Positions 27,746 to 37,547 of a DNA stretch of 64,000 bases are shown in pieces. The position numbers were made by a program, and so were the translations under genes. The stretch is taken from positions 2,029,001-2,093,000 of the forward strand of contig NZ_CP109073.1 of the NCBI RefSeq assembly GCF_035917415.1. The letters run 5' to 3'. Position 1 is the first letter of the stretch; every line of letters starts with the position of its first letter. The DNA comes from Streptomyces sp. NBC_01803 (GTDB taxonomy: Bacteria; Actinomycetota; Actinomycetes; Streptomycetales; Streptomycetaceae). Under the pieces are notes generated by a model, which was given only the letters and a program-made list of their open reading frames with translations, had not been told where the DNA came from and ran no database searches.

Positions 27746-28843
27746 GTGCCCGAGTCGGCTCGGCATTCCCTCTGGCGGCGGGTATGGCCCATGATGTGGC
27801 GCGTGCTGCGCCCGTTCGATCCATTCCGCTCGGTGAAGGCCGCCCTCGGCTGGCTGGTGATCGTCTCGGTGGTGATCACCACCCTGCTGATCCTGGTCGC
27901 CTACCGCTCCGACATCGAGCTCCAGGTGATCGCCATCATCGCGATCATCGCCTGCCTGCTGGTCACCCAGTTCGTCGCGCACAGTCTGGCGGCGCCCCTG
28001 GTGGAGATGACCTCTGCCGCCAGGGCGATGGCCCGTGGCAACTACAGCCGCCGGGTCCGCGTCTCACGCCGCGACGAGCTGGGCGACCTCGCCCTGGCGT
28101 TCAACCGCATGGCCGCCGACCTCCAGTCGGTGGACCGGCAGCGGAAGGAGCTGGTCGCCAACGTCTCCCACGAGCTGCGCACCCCCATCGCCGGGCTGCG
28201 CGCCGTGCTGGAGAACGTGGTGGACGGCGTCTCCGAGGCCGATCCGCAGACCATGGCGACCGCGCTGCGGCAGACCGAGCGCCTCGGCCGCCTGGTCGAG
28301 CAGCTCCTGGACCTCTCCCGGCTGGAGAACGGCGTCGGCGTGCCGCTCCAGCCACGCGGCTTCGAGGTGGAGCCGTACCTGTCCGCGGTGCTCAACGACG
28401 CCACCGTGGCGCTGCGCCGCGGCCACGCCAGGACCGACGTCAAGTTCCGCCTCGACGTCACCCCCGGACATCTGATCGCCCACGCCGATCCCGAGCGGCT
28501 GGACCAGGTGGTCACCAACCTGGTCGACAACGCGGTCAAGCACAGCCCGCGCAACGGCCAGGTCACCGTCGTGGCCCGCGCGGGCCACGGGCCGGGCGGG
28601 CTGGTGCTGGAAGTGCTGGACGAGGGGCCCGGTATCCCGCAGGCCCAGCGCGAGCTGGTCTTCGAGCGCTTCGGGCGCGGGACCATCGACGGCGTCACTC
28701 CGCGTGACGGCGGCACGGGTCTCGGCCTCGCGATCGCCCGCTGGGCGGTCGATCTGCACGGCGGAACGATCGGTGTGGCCGAATCGCGGCGTGGCTGCCG
28801 CATCCGCCTCACCCTTCCGGGTAACGCGCTGGCAAACAATTGA
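27746..28843 (+). CDS. Sensor histidine kinase (HAMP, HisKA, HATPase)
   Basis: 365 residues from the GTG at 27746, 9 bases after GAGG. Two adjacent membrane helices (about residues 30-75) with almost no extracellular loop, a HAMP domain, the H-box [12 protein letters not shown], and ATPase motifs [20 protein letters not shown] and [13 protein letters not shown]. The signal is probably sensed within the membrane. The pair sits directly upstream of kgd in the same orientation. Confidence 0.94.
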   Translation: MPESARHSLWRRVWPMMWRVLRPFDPFRSVKAALGWLVIVSVVITTLLILVAYRSDIELQVIAIIAIIACLLVTQFVAHSLAAPLVEMTSAARAMARGNYSRRVRVSRRDELGDLALAFNRMAADLQSVDRQRKELVANVSHELRTPIAGLRAVLENVVDGVSEADPQTMATALRQTERLGRLVEQLLDLSRLENGVGVPLQPRGFEVEPYLSAVLNDATVALRRGHARTDVKFRLDVTPGHLIAHADPERLDQVVTNLVDNAVKHSPRNGQVTVVARAGHGPGGLVLEVLDEGPGIPQAQRELVFERFGRGTIDGVTPRDGGTGLGLAIARWAVDLHGGTIGVAESRRGCRIRLTLPGNALANN

Positions 28844-28869
28844 CCTCTGGCCGTCCCCGGCCTCCCGGG

Positions 28870-28899
28870 GCCCGGTGCGCCGCCGTGGCGGTGCCGGGC
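28870..28899 (+). terminator. imperfect hairpin after the two-component pair
   Basis: gcccggtgcgccgcc and ggcggtgccgggc can form a bulged stem 27 bases after the kinase stop. The remaining spacer up to the kgd start (about 250 bases) carries the kgd promoter; no clear -35/-10 pair was picked. Confidence 0.4.
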
Positions 28900-29153
28900 C
28901 GCCCCCAGGGCTGCCCACCGCCGTCCCCCCAGCTCGGAGCGGACCGCGGGCCGTCACGTTCGGTGCGGACCGATTGTGTAGCGCCATTGAGCCGAACTTG
29001 GTGCCGTTCCCGCACTATCCGGGACCGAAACGCATCCGCGAATGTGGCGTAGGACACGTCTGGCAGCTGAGGACTGCGCCGGACCGCCCCGGGGGCGTAG
29101 CCTTGATTTCCGCTATCAATGACCTTGCGAAGCGGAAGAGGGCGGTTGCCGCC

Positions 29154-32100
29154 GTGTCGCCACAGTCCCCGAACACATCGAGCGTCGAGACCGACCAAAG
29201 CGCAGAGAAGAACAACCCTGCCGCTGGTTTCGGTGCCAACGAATGGCTCGTCGACGAGATCTACCAGCAGTACCTCCAGGATCCGAACTCCGTGGACCGG
29301 GCTTGGTGGGACTTCTTCGCCGACTACAAGCCGGGCGGCGATGAGACCGCCGCCCCCGGGACGAACGGCGCGAGCGCCGTTCAGACCCCGCCGGCCGAGG
29401 CCCCGCCGCCGGCCCCGGCACCCGCCCAGCCCGCGGCGGCGCAGCCCGCCGCGGCGAACGGCGCGGCGCCCGCCGCTCCCGCGAAGCCCGCGGCCCCGGC
29501 CAAGCAGGCCGCCGCCGCTCCCGCGAAGCCCGCCCCGGCGCCCGCCGGGCCCGCCGCGGCGAAGCCCGCTCCGGCGGACACCGAGGGGCCCGAGTTCGTG
29601 ACGCTGCGCGGCCCGGCCGCCGCCGTCGCGAAGAACATGAACGCCTCCCGCGACCTCCCGACGGCCACCTCGGTCCGCGCGGTCCCGGTGAAGCTGCTGT
29701 TCGACAACCGCATCGTCATCAACAACCACCTGAAGCGCGCCCGTGGCGGCAAGGTGTCCTTCACGCACCTCATCGGCTACGCGATGGTGCGGGCGCTGAA
29801 GGCGATGCCGGCGATGAACCACTCGTTCGCCGAGCGGGACGGCAAGCCCACCCTGGTCAAGCCGGCCCACGTGAACCTGGGCCTGGCCATCGACCTGGTC
29901 AAGGAGAACGGCGACCGCCAGCTCGTCGTGGCCGGCATCAAGAAGGCCGAGACGCTGACCTTCTTCGAGTTCTGGCAGGCGTACGAGGACATCGTCCGCC
30001 GCGCCCGCGTCGGCAAGCTGACGATGGACGACTTCTCCGGCGTCACCGCCTCCCTCACCAACCCCGGCGGCCTGGGCACCGTTCACTCGGTGCCCCGCCT
30101 GATGCCCGGCCAGAGCATGATCCTGGGCGTGGGCTCCATGGACTACCCGGCCGAGTTCCAGGGCACCTCGCAGGACGCGCTGAACCGTCTGGGCGTCTCC
30201 AAGATCATGACGCTGACGAGCACCTACGACCACCGGGTGGTCCAGGGCGCGGCCTCCGGCGAGTTCCTGCGGCTGATGAGCCAGCTGCTCCTCGGCGAGC
30301 AGGACTTCTACGACAAGATCTTCGAGGCGCTGCGCATCCCCTACGAGCCGGTGCGCTGGGCGCGGGACATCGACGTCAACCACGACGACGAGGTCACCAA
30401 GGCGGCCCGGGTCTTCGAGCTGATCCACTCCTACCGGGTGCGCGGCCACCTCATGGCCGACACCGACCCGCTGGAGTACAAGCAGCGCAAGCACCCCGAC
30501 CTGGACATCAAGGAGCACGGGCTCACCCTGTGGGACCTGGAGCGTGAGTTCGCGGTCGGCGGCTTCGCCGGCAAGTCGATGCTCAAGCTGCGCGACATCC
30601 TCGGCGTCCTGCGCGACTCGTACTGCCGGACCACCGGCATCGAGTACATGCACATCCAGGATCCCAAGGAACGCAAGTGGATCCAGGACCGTGTGGAGCG
30701 CCCGCACACCCCGCCGGAGCGCGAGGAGCAGCTGCGCATCCTGCGCCGGCTGAACGCCTCCGAGGCGTTCGAGACGTTTCTCCAGACGAAGTACGTCGGG
30801 CAGAAGCGGTTCTCGCTGGAGGGCGGCGAGACCGTCATCCCGCTGCTCGACTCGGTGCTGGACGAGGCGTCCGCCGACAAGCTGGACGAGGTCGTCATCG
30901 GCATGGCCCACCGCGGCCGACTGAACGTCCTGGCCAACGTGGTCGGCAAGTCGTACGCGCAGATCTTCCGGGAGTTCGAGGGAAACCTGGACCCCAAGTC
31001 GATGCACGGCTCGGGTGACGTGAAGTACCACCTGGGCACCGAGGGCACGTTCACCGGCCAGTCCGGCGAGACGATCAAGGTCTCGCTGGCGGCGAACCCC
31101 TCGCACCTGGAGGCCGTCGACCCGATCGTGGAGGGCGTCGCCCGCGCCAAGCAGGACGTCATCGGCCGGGGCGGCAAGGACTTCACGGTCCTGCCGGTCC
31201 TGATCCACGGCGACGCGGCGTTCGCCGGCCAGGGTGTGGTCGCCGAGACGCTCAACATGTCGCAGCTGCGCGGCTACCGCACCGGCGGCACGGTCCACAT
31301 CGTCATCAACAACCAGGTGGGCTACACCGCCACCGCCGCCGCCGCCCGCTCCTCCACGTACTGCACGGACGTGGCCCGGATGATCGAGGCGCCGATCTTC
31401 CACGTGAACGGCGACGACCCGGAGGCGGTGTGCCGGGTCGGCCGGCTGGCCTTCGAGTACCGCCAGGCGTTCAACAAGGACGTGGTGATCGACCTCGTCT
31501 GCTACCGGCGCCGCGGGCACAACGAGACGGACAACCCCTCGTTCACCCAGCCGCTGATGTACGACCTGATCGACAAGAAGCGCTCGGTGCGCAAGCTCTA
31601 CACCGAGTCGCTGATCGGCCGCGGCGACATCACGCTGGAGGAGGCGGAGCAGGCGCTCCAGGACTTCCAGGGCCAGCTGGAGAAGGTCTTCAAGGAGGTC
31701 CGCGAGGCCACCGTGACCCCGGCTCCCACCGAAGTCAACATGCCGCGGCCGGAGTTCCCGGTCGCCGTGGAGACCGCCGTGAGCACCGAGGTCGTCAAGC
31801 GGATCGCGGAGTCCCAGGTCAACATCCCCGAGCGCATCACCGTCCACCCGCGTCTGCTGCCGCAGCTCCAGCGGCGGGCCGCGATGGTCGAGGAGGGGAC
31901 GATCGACTGGGCCATGGGCGAGCTGCTGGCCATCGGCTCCCTGCTGATGGAGGGCAGCCCGGTCCGCCTGGCGGGCCAGGACACCCGGCGCGGCACGTTC
32001 GGCCAGCGGCACGCGGTGCTGATCGACCGGAAGACCGGCGAGGACTACACCCCGCTGCTGTACCTGACGGACGAGCAGGCGCGGTTCAACGTCTACGACT

Positions 32101-32927
32101 CGTTCCTGAGCGAGTACGCGGCGATGGGCTTCGAGTACGGGTACTCGCTGGCCCGGCCGGAGGCGCTGGTGATGTGGGAGGCGCAGTTCGGCGACTTCGC
32201 CAACGGTGCCTCGACCGTCATCGACGAGTTCATCTCCTCGGCCGAGCAGAAGTGGGGCCAGACCTCCGGCGTCACGCTGCTGCTGCCGCACGGCTACGAG
32301 GGCCAGGGGCCGGACCACTCCTCGGGCCGGATCGAGCGGTTCCTCCAGCTCTGCGCGCAGAACAACATGACGGTGGCCGCGCCGACCCTCCCGTCGAACT
32401 ACTTCCACTTGCTGCGCTGGCAGGTGCACAACCCGCACCACAAGCCGCTGGTCGTCTTCACCCCGAAGTCGATGCTGCGGCTGAAGACCGCGGCCTCCAA
32501 GGCGGAGGAGTTCACCAAGGGCGGCTTCCGGCCGGTCATCGGGGACACCACCGCCGACCCGGCGGCCGTGCGGAAGGTCGTCTTCAGTGCCGGCAAGGTC
32601 TACTACGACCTGGCGGCCGAGCGGGAGAAGCGCGGCGTGAACGACGTCGCCCTGATCCGGCTGGAGCGGCTGTACCCGCTGCCCGTGGACGAGGTGCGCG
32701 CCGAGCTGGGCCGGTACGCGAACGTCGAGACGTTCATCTGGGCCCAGGAGGAGCCGGCGAACCAGGGCGCGTGGCCGTTCATCGCGCTCAACCTGCCGGA
32801 TCACCTGGACCGGGCGAACGAGGTGCGGCGGGTGTCGCGCCCGGCGTCCTCGTCCCCGGCGGTCGGCTCGGCCAAGCGGCACCAGGCCGAGCAGCAGACC
32901 CTGGTGAACGAGGTGTTCGACCTGTAG
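29154..32927 (+). CDS. kgd: Multifunctional 2-oxoglutarate decarboxylase/dehydrogenase E1-E2 fusion (Kgd)
   Basis: 1257 residues from the GTG at 29154 ([10 protein letters not shown]), 11 bases after AGAGGG. Order: an E1-type N-terminal helix ([18 protein letters not shown]), an Ala/Pro/Lys-rich linker (about 60-140) in place of a lipoyl domain, a succinyltransferase-like E2 domain ending in [15 protein letters not shown] (about 150-385), then the TPP-dependent E1 domains ([41 protein letters not shown]). In the TCA cycle it converts 2-oxoglutarate to succinyl-CoA with E3 and a lipoylated partner, or to succinate semialdehyde. In actinobacteria it is inhibited by the FHA protein GarA/OdhI. 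Confidence 0.96.
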   Translation: MSPQSPNTSSVETDQSAEKNNPAAGFGANEWLVDEIYQQYLQDPNSVDRAWWDFFADYKPGGDETAAPGTNGASAVQTPPAEAPPPAPAPAQPAAAQPAAANGAAPAAPAKPAAPAKQAAAAPAKPAPAPAGPAAAKPAPADTEGPEFVTLRGPAAAVAKNMNASRDLPTATSVRAVPVKLLFDNRIVINNHLKRARGGKVSFTHLIGYAMVRALKAMPAMNHSFAERDGKPTLVKPAHVNLGLAIDLVKENGDRQLVVAGIKKAETLTFFEFWQAYEDIVRRARVGKLTMDDFSGVTASLTNPGGLGTVHSVPRLMPGQSMILGVGSMDYPAEFQGTSQDALNRLGVSKIMTLTSTYDHRVVQGAASGEFLRLMSQLLLGEQDFYDKIFEALRIPYEPVRWARDIDVNHDDEVTKAARVFELIHSYRVRGHLMADTDPLEYKQRKHPDLDIKEHGLTLWDLEREFAVGGFAGKSMLKLRDILGVLRDSYCRTTGIEYMHIQDPKERKWIQDRVERPHTPPEREEQLRILRRLNASEAFETFLQTKYVGQKRFSLEGGETVIPLLDSVLDEASADKLDEVVIGMAHRGRLNVLANVVGKSYAQIFREFEGNLDPKSMHGSGDVKYHLGTEGTFTGQSGETIKVSLAANPSHLEAVDPIVEGVARAKQDVIGRGGKDFTVLPVLIHGDAAFAGQGVVAETLNMSQLRGYRTGGTVHIVINNQVGYTATAAAARSSTYCTDVARMIEAPIFHVNGDDPEAVCRVGRLAFEYRQAFNKDVVIDLVCYRRRGHNETDNPSFTQPLMYDLIDKKRSVRKLYTESLIGRGDITLEEAEQALQDFQGQLEKVFKEVREATVTPAPTEVNMPRPEFPVAVETAVSTEVVKRIAESQVNIPERITVHPRLLPQLQRRAAMVEEGTIDWAMGELLAIGSLLMEGSPVRLAGQDTRRGTFGQRHAVLIDRKTGEDYTPLLYLTDEQARFNVYDSFLSEYAAMGFEYGYSLARPEALVMWEAQFGDFANGASTVIDEFISSAEQKWGQTSGVTLLLPHGYEGQGPDHSSGRIERFLQLCAQNNMTVAAPTLPSNYFHLLRWQVHNPHHKPLVVFTPKSMLRLKTAASKAEEFTKGGFRPVIGDTTADPAAVRKVVFSAGKVYYDLAAEREKRGVNDVALIRLERLYPLPVDEVRAELGRYANVETFIWAQEEPANQGAWPFIALNLPDHLDRANEVRRVSRPASSSPAVGSAKRHQAEQQTLVNEVFDL

Positions 32928-32940
32928 GGGACTGACCCCG

Positions 32941-32986
32941 AACGGGCGGGTGGCCACCGCCGACGCGCGGTGGCCACCCGCCCGTT
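32941..32986. terminator. strong terminator between kgd and the Fxs locus
   Basis: A perfect 20-bp stem with a 6-base loop (cgacgc) begins 13 bases after the kgd stop. The symmetric stem could stop transcription from both sides, separating kgd from the convergent fxsT. Confidence 0.9.
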
Positions 32987-33011
32987 CCGTTTCCGGAGCC
33001 GCCGGGCGCGG

Positions 33012-33039
33012 GGCGTCAGAGGTCAGGCGTCAGAGGTCA
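33012..33039. repeat. two 14-bp tandem repeats downstream of fxsT
   Basis: ggcgtcagaggtca is repeated exactly, followed by a purine-rich ggcggaa repeat up to the fxsT stop. Low-complexity spacer. Confidence 0.6.
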
Positions 33040-33071
33040 GGCGGCGGGCGGAAGGCGGAAGGCGGCGGGGC

Positions 33072-36000
33072 TCAGCCCGCCATGGGCTCGAAGTCCCAGT
33101 CGGGACGCACCCGGGAGCGGGCGCTGACGGTCTGGGGGTGCTGCGGGCCCAGCGAGGCGGTCAGCCCGGACAGCGCCGCCGCCTCCACCTCGTCGGCCCG
33201 CTCCCGCTGCCGCAGCCCGCGCAGATCGGTCGCCAGCGCCACCTTGGCCGCCAGGGCCAGGGGGTGTTCGGGGCCCAGCACGGCCGCGGCGCGGTGGGCC
33301 GTGTCCCGGCTCAGCTCGGCCGCGCCCTCCACGTCGCCGTCCAGGTTCCGCGCGGCGGAGGCGTTGAGCGCGATACCCAGGGTCCAGGGGTGGTCCGGGC
33401 CGAGCACCGACGTCATGTCGGCCAGGCTCCCCTTGATGAGGAGATGGGCCTGCTGCCGCTCCCCGACCGCGCGCAGCACCTGGGCCTGGTTGGCGCGGGT
33501 GCCGATGGCATACGGGTGGTGCGGCCCGAGCCGCTGCTCGTACCGCTGGGCGGTGAGCTCCCCGACGGCCCGCGCCTGGTCCAGGTCGCCGTGGGCGCGC
33601 TGCGTGAAGGCATACGACGCGGCGATGGCCAGCGTGAGCGGCGCGACCTCGCCGAGCACCCGCTCGGCCCGGTCGCGCAGCCCGCCGAGCCGGGCGTGGG
33701 CCGCCGCCCGCTCGCCGAGCCGCAGCAGACTCAGCGACAGGTTCCACTCGGCGCTGAGGGTCTGGGGGTGGTCGGGGCCCATCACCACGCGATGCGTCTC
33801 CAGGCTCTGTTCCTGGAGGGACAGCGCCTCGGCGTAGCGGCCCAGCAGCCGCAGGTCGAGGGCGTAGGCGTTCTCCGAGGAGAGCGACCAGTTGCTCCGG
33901 GGGCGCAGCAGCTCCCGGCGGGCCTGGAGGATGCGGCGGTCGGCCTCCAGCGCCTCCCGGTACCGGCCGAGGAAGCGCAGCGAGGCGGCGACCTGGTGAT
34001 TGGCGGTCAGCGTGCGCAGGTCACGCTCGCCGACCAGCTCCAGATAGGCGTCGAGCACCCGGCGGCTGACCGCCAGCGCCTCGTCGTAGCGGGCCAGGCC
34101 GCGCAGGTCGCCGCCGAGGCCCTCCTCGGCGCGCAGCACGGTGAGGTCCTGCGAGCCGCGCAGCGCGCTGAGGCGCTCGATGACGGCGCGGTCGATCCGC
34201 TCGCTCAGCGCATAGTCGCCGGTGGCGCGCACCAGGGTGGCGTTCAGGGAGGCGAGGTCCCACACCAGCGGATGGTCGTCGCCGTAGACGTCGCGCCATG
34301 CCTGGTCGGTGCGCTCGGCGAGCTGGATGCCGACGATGAACTCGCCCGCGATGTAGGCGTACCGCAGGCAGTTGAAGATCAGCCGGTGCATGTCGGGGTG
34401 CCGGCTGCGCAGCGCTCCGGAGGGGTCGAGGTGTGGCACAATCCGCGCGAAACGGGGCCAGCGGCGGGTATCGGAGAACAGCCGGGGGTCGGCGGAGGTC
34501 AGACCCCGGCGGACGGCCCGGGAGAAGAGCTCCTCGTCGTCCTTGCCCATGCCGGCCCGGACGGTCTGGTGGACCATGCGGTGGAGGTGGATGGTGCCGG
34601 AGTCGTCCGGGTCGGCCTCGACCTCGGGAACGTCGAAGCGGATCACCGAGTACTGCACGAGCTTGTTGATGGCGGCGTTCCACCGCAGCGGGTCGTTCAT
34701 CAGGCCGACCAGCGGCTCGGGCAGATCCTCCGCCGGGATGCCCTGGAGCAGGTGGACGGGGATGGCGCCGGGCGCGAAGTAGGCGCACAGGCGCAGCAGG
34801 TCGACGGCCTCCGGCACGATCTCGCGCAGCCGGTTGAGCAGGAGGGCGAAGGCCGTGAAGTACGACATGGGGAAGTCGGCGGCGACCCGCAGGCCGACCT
34901 CCACATAGCTGCCGCGTTGGAGCAGCTCGACATAGTCCTGCACGGACATGACGGAGTCGGCCAGCCAGCCGGCGGTCTGGTCGAGGGCGAGCGGCAGATC
35001 GCCGAGGGCCTCCGCGAGCAGATCGGCGTCCTCGGCGCCGAGCCGGGTGGCGCGGCGGCGGATGAACGCCACCGACTCGTCGCGGCCGTAGAGCGGGACC
35101 TCGTGGAGCAGGGTGTTGTGGTCCTCCCAGGTGCGGTTCTGGGAGGTGATGAGCACGTGGCCCGGCCCGCTGGGGATCAGGTCCGCGATGGGGCCGGGGT
35201 CATCGGCGCCGTCGAGCACGATCAACCACCGCGAGTACGGCGTGCCGCGACGCAGCGCGTTCCCCACGGCGCGGAGCCGTTCGCCGTACTCGGGGCCGGT
35301 GGTCAGGCCAAGGGCCGGGGCCAGCTCGGCCAGCCGCTGGCGCAGCGTGCCGCGCTGGTCGGCCGGCACCCACCACACGACGTCGTACTCGGTGGCGAAG
35401 CGGTAGACGAACTCGGCGGCGATCTGCGTCTTGCCGACCCCGGACATGCCCCACAGGGTGACGACGGCGGCGCCGGGCTCGGCCGTCCGCAGCAGGTCGG
35501 AGACGCGCTGGAGCGTCGCCTCGCGGCCGGTGAAGCGCGTGTTGCGGCGCGGGACGCCGCTCCAGACCTGGGGCGGCTCGTGCGGGAAGCGGGGCCCGCT
35601 CCGGCCGCCGAGGGTCCGGGAGGAGGACGTCTCGCCCTCGGCCGGGGACGGGCCCAGGAGGCCGAGCAGCCGGCGCTCCGCCTCCCGGGCGCCGATGTCC
35701 CACAGCTCGGCGGCGCCGCCGAACGCGGCGGCGGCGGTGGGCACCGGGTGCGCGTTCACGGAGACGGCGGCGAAGCGGTGCGCGTTGGGGGCGACGACGG
35801 CGCGCAGCGCGGCGTTCCACTCCTCGTCGGTGCGCGGCCCGAGCTTGAAGTACCAGTCGCTGAGCACCACCAGGACGCGGCCCTCGGCCAGCAGCAGGTC
35901 GCTCAGGGCCACGTCGAGCGGCACCTCGACCGGTGGGTTCCAGCCCTGGAGGGCGACCTGCCAGCCGTGCCGCTCCAGCCGGTCGGCGATCCAGGTGGCC

Positions 36001-36092
36001 CAGGCGCGGTTGAACCCGGCGAAGCTGATGGTGATCCGCCGGTGCGTGGTGTCCGGCAGCGGGCTCCGCGCCGAGCTTCCCCCTGGAGCCAT
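33072..36092 (-). CDS. fxsT: FxSxx-COOH-system TPR protein: TIR – NTPase – tetratricopeptide repeats
   Basis: 1006 residues. Residues 18-145 are a TIR-like domain (RITISFAGFNRAWATWIADR; LVVLSDWYFKL; a Glu pair in DEEWNAAL where TIR NADases place the catalytic Glu). Residues 180-450 are an NB-ARC-type NTPase with Walker A GMSGVGKT (215-222) and a Walker-B-like WLIVLDGADD. The rest (about 560-1006) consists of TPRs such as HPLVWDLASLNATLVRATGDYALSERIDRA-type units of about 42 residues. The ATG at 36092 follows GAGGGAGA. It is the last gene of the locus, 123 bases after the HExxH gene. NACHT/NB-ARC-TPR proteins act as sensors or regulators; the exact role in Fxs systems is not known. Confidence 0.85.
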   Translation of the reverse strand: MAPGGSSARSPLPDTTHRRITISFAGFNRAWATWIADRLERHGWQVALQGWNPPVEVPLDVALSDLLLAEGRVLVVLSDWYFKLGPRTDEEWNAALRAVVAPNAHRFAAVSVNAHPVPTAAAAFGGAAELWDIGAREAERRLLGLLGPSPAEGETSSSRTLGGRSGPRFPHEPPQVWSGVPRRNTRFTGREATLQRVSDLLRTAEPGAAVVTLWGMSGVGKTQIAAEFVYRFATEYDVVWWVPADQRGTLRQRLAELAPALGLTTGPEYGERLRAVGNALRRGTPYSRWLIVLDGADDPGPIADLIPSGPGHVLITSQNRTWEDHNTLLHEVPLYGRDESVAFIRRRATRLGAEDADLLAEALGDLPLALDQTAGWLADSVMSVQDYVELLQRGSYVEVGLRVAADFPMSYFTAFALLLNRLREIVPEAVDLLRLCAYFAPGAIPVHLLQGIPAEDLPEPLVGLMNDPLRWNAAINKLVQYSVIRFDVPEVEADPDDSGTIHLHRMVHQTVRAGMGKDDEELFSRAVRRGLTSADPRLFSDTRRWPRFARIVPHLDPSGALRSRHPDMHRLIFNCLRYAYIAGEFIVGIQLAERTDQAWRDVYGDDHPLVWDLASLNATLVRATGDYALSERIDRAVIERLSALRGSQDLTVLRAEEGLGGDLRGLARYDEALAVSRRVLDAYLELVGERDLRTLTANHQVAASLRFLGRYREALEADRRILQARRELLRPRSNWSLSSENAYALDLRLLGRYAEALSLQEQSLETHRVVMGPDHPQTLSAEWNLSLSLLRLGERAAAHARLGGLRDRAERVLGEVAPLTLAIAASYAFTQRAHGDLDQARAVGELTAQRYEQRLGPHHPYAIGTRANQAQVLRAVGERQQAHLLIKGSLADMTSVLGPDHPWTLGIALNASAARNLDGDVEGAAELSRDTAHRAAAVLGPEHPLALAAKVALATDLRGLRQRERADEVEAAALSGLTASLGPQHPQTVSARSRVRPDWDFEPMAG

Positions 36093-36215
36093 CCGTCCGT
36101 CTCCCTCGTGCGTGCCGTGGTCTGTGTCGGTGGTCGATCCGCCCGCGCTGTCTGTGCCGACGGGCCGTCAGGCGCTCTTGAGGGGAACATACACCGAGGC
36201 GCTGTCGGCTATGCG

Positions 36216-37547
36216 TCAACGACCGTGCTGACGCAGCCACAGCGTGCGGGCGGTGTCGACGTAGGCCCTGGCGCGCACCAGGTGCCCTTCGGGCGGGGCG
36301 GGGTCGCGCAGCTCCATGTGCCGTTCGGCCATGGCCCGGACGAAGACCCGGCCGGCCTCGGTGAGCCGGCGGGTGCCGGTCAGCGCCGGCAGGACGGCGC
36401 CGACCTGGGTCCAGCAGCGGGCGTGGGCGGCCCACGCGTGGTCGCGGTCGGCGGGGTCGTCCAGGGCGAGGGCGAGGCGCTGCCAGAAGTCGGCGAGGGC
36501 GAGGTGCGCGTACGTGCCGTGCAACAGGCCGTCGAACGGGCGCGGGTCGGGGCGCCAGGGGGCCCAGTGGCGGGCCTGGGGGCCGACGACGGCCAGCGGC
36601 ATCAGGTCGCTGAGCGCGGTGAGCTTGAGGTGCTGGATCTCGTGGGCGAGCCCGGCGGCGAAGTACGCGGGACTGGGCGGCTGGGTGGTCATGACGGCGC
36701 CGAACGCCCGGGAGCTGATGCCGCCGGAGCTGGCGGCGGGCGGCGCGGTCAGCGGCACGATGCAGTCCAGCAGGGCGAGTTCGGCGGTGCGGGCGGCTCC
36801 GGCGAGGGAGACCAGGGGCAGCGCCTCGCGCCAGAGGGCGGCCCAGTGGGCGCGCTCCTCGGGCCGGAGCACGTCGCGGGCCTCGACGCCCGCGGCGCCG
36901 CCGCGGTAGACGAGGCGGCCGGGGTCGAGGTCGTCCAGGAGAACGGGCCGGGGGCCGCCGTCGAGGGTGTGCAGGGGCAGCCAGCGGGGGTCGTCGGAGT
37001 GCCAGGCGCCGGTGGGGTCCTGGCGCACCTCCGCGGGAGCCCGGCCGGCGGCGGTGATGACCAGCCGGTCGCCGTCGCCGACGAGTCGGGTGGGGGTGCC
37101 GTCGGGGTCGGGGCTGCGCAGGGCGCCGAGGGTGGGCAGGGTCAGACGTCCGCCGTGGGTGACGACCCGGGTGGTGAAGCGGAGGCCGGAGCGGGCCGCG
37201 ACGGCGCCGGCGAGGGAGCCGAGGTGGGCGAGGTTCTGGTCGGTGCCCGGGTCGGCGCCCGACTCCAGCCACTGGACGCAGCGTTCGGCCCAGGGACCGG
37301 TGAGCGAGTAGAACAGGACGCGGCGCGCGGACTCGGGGGCGACCCGTTCCGCGGCCTCCAGAAGGCGGGCGTGATCGCGGGCGTGCGCGGCGGCGGGGCC
37401 GGGGGTGGCGTCGACGGCGTCGAGCAGGATGCGCAGCAGCAGCAGGCGCTGGGTGTGCTGGCTGACGGCGAGCCGGGCGAGGGTGGCGCCGCCGCCTTCG
37501 GCACGGCCGAGGTCGCGTATCTCCCCGGTGGTGAGCGTGGCGGTCAT
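36216..37547 (-). CDS. HExxH-motif protein, putative 2-oxoglutarate-dependent peptide beta-hydroxylase
   Basis: 443 residues. The metal-binding motif HEIQH is at about 302-306 in GLAHEIQHLKLTALSD; another conserved region (LLHGTYAHLALADFW, about 345-360) may give the third ligand. No signal peptide. The family was first taken for peptidases but members linked to radical-SAM RiPP enzymes are now named aKG-HExxH-type peptide beta-hydroxylases. In many Fxs clusters this domain is fused to FxsB, often in an inactivated form; here it is separate and its motif is intact. Start ATG overlaps the fxsB stop (ATGA). Confidence 0.8.
   Translation of the reverse strand: MTATLTTGEIRDLGRAEGGGATLARLAVSQHTQRLLLLRILLDAVDATPGPAAAHARDHARLLEAAERVAPESARRVLFYSLTGPWAERCVQWLESGADPGTDQNLAHLGSLAGAVAARSGLRFTTRVVTHGGRLTLPTLGALRSPDPDGTPTRLVGDGDRLVITAAGRAPAEVRQDPTGAWHSDDPRWLPLHTLDGGPRPVLLDDLDPGRLVYRGGAAGVEARDVLRPEERAHWAALWREALPLVSLAGAARTAELALLDCIVPLTAPPAASSGGISSRAFGAVMTTQPPSPAYFAAGLAHEIQHLKLTALSDLMPLAVVGPQARHWAPWRPDPRPFDGLLHGTYAHLALADFWQRLALALDDPADRDHAWAAHARCWTQVGAVLPALTGTRRLTEAGRVFVRAMAERHMELRDPAPPEGHLVRARAYVDTARTLWLRQHGR

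Noticed and set aside
28809..32957. Very long open frame antisense to kgd
   Set aside because: Same artefact; it spans the whole of a clearly coding gene and its terminator.
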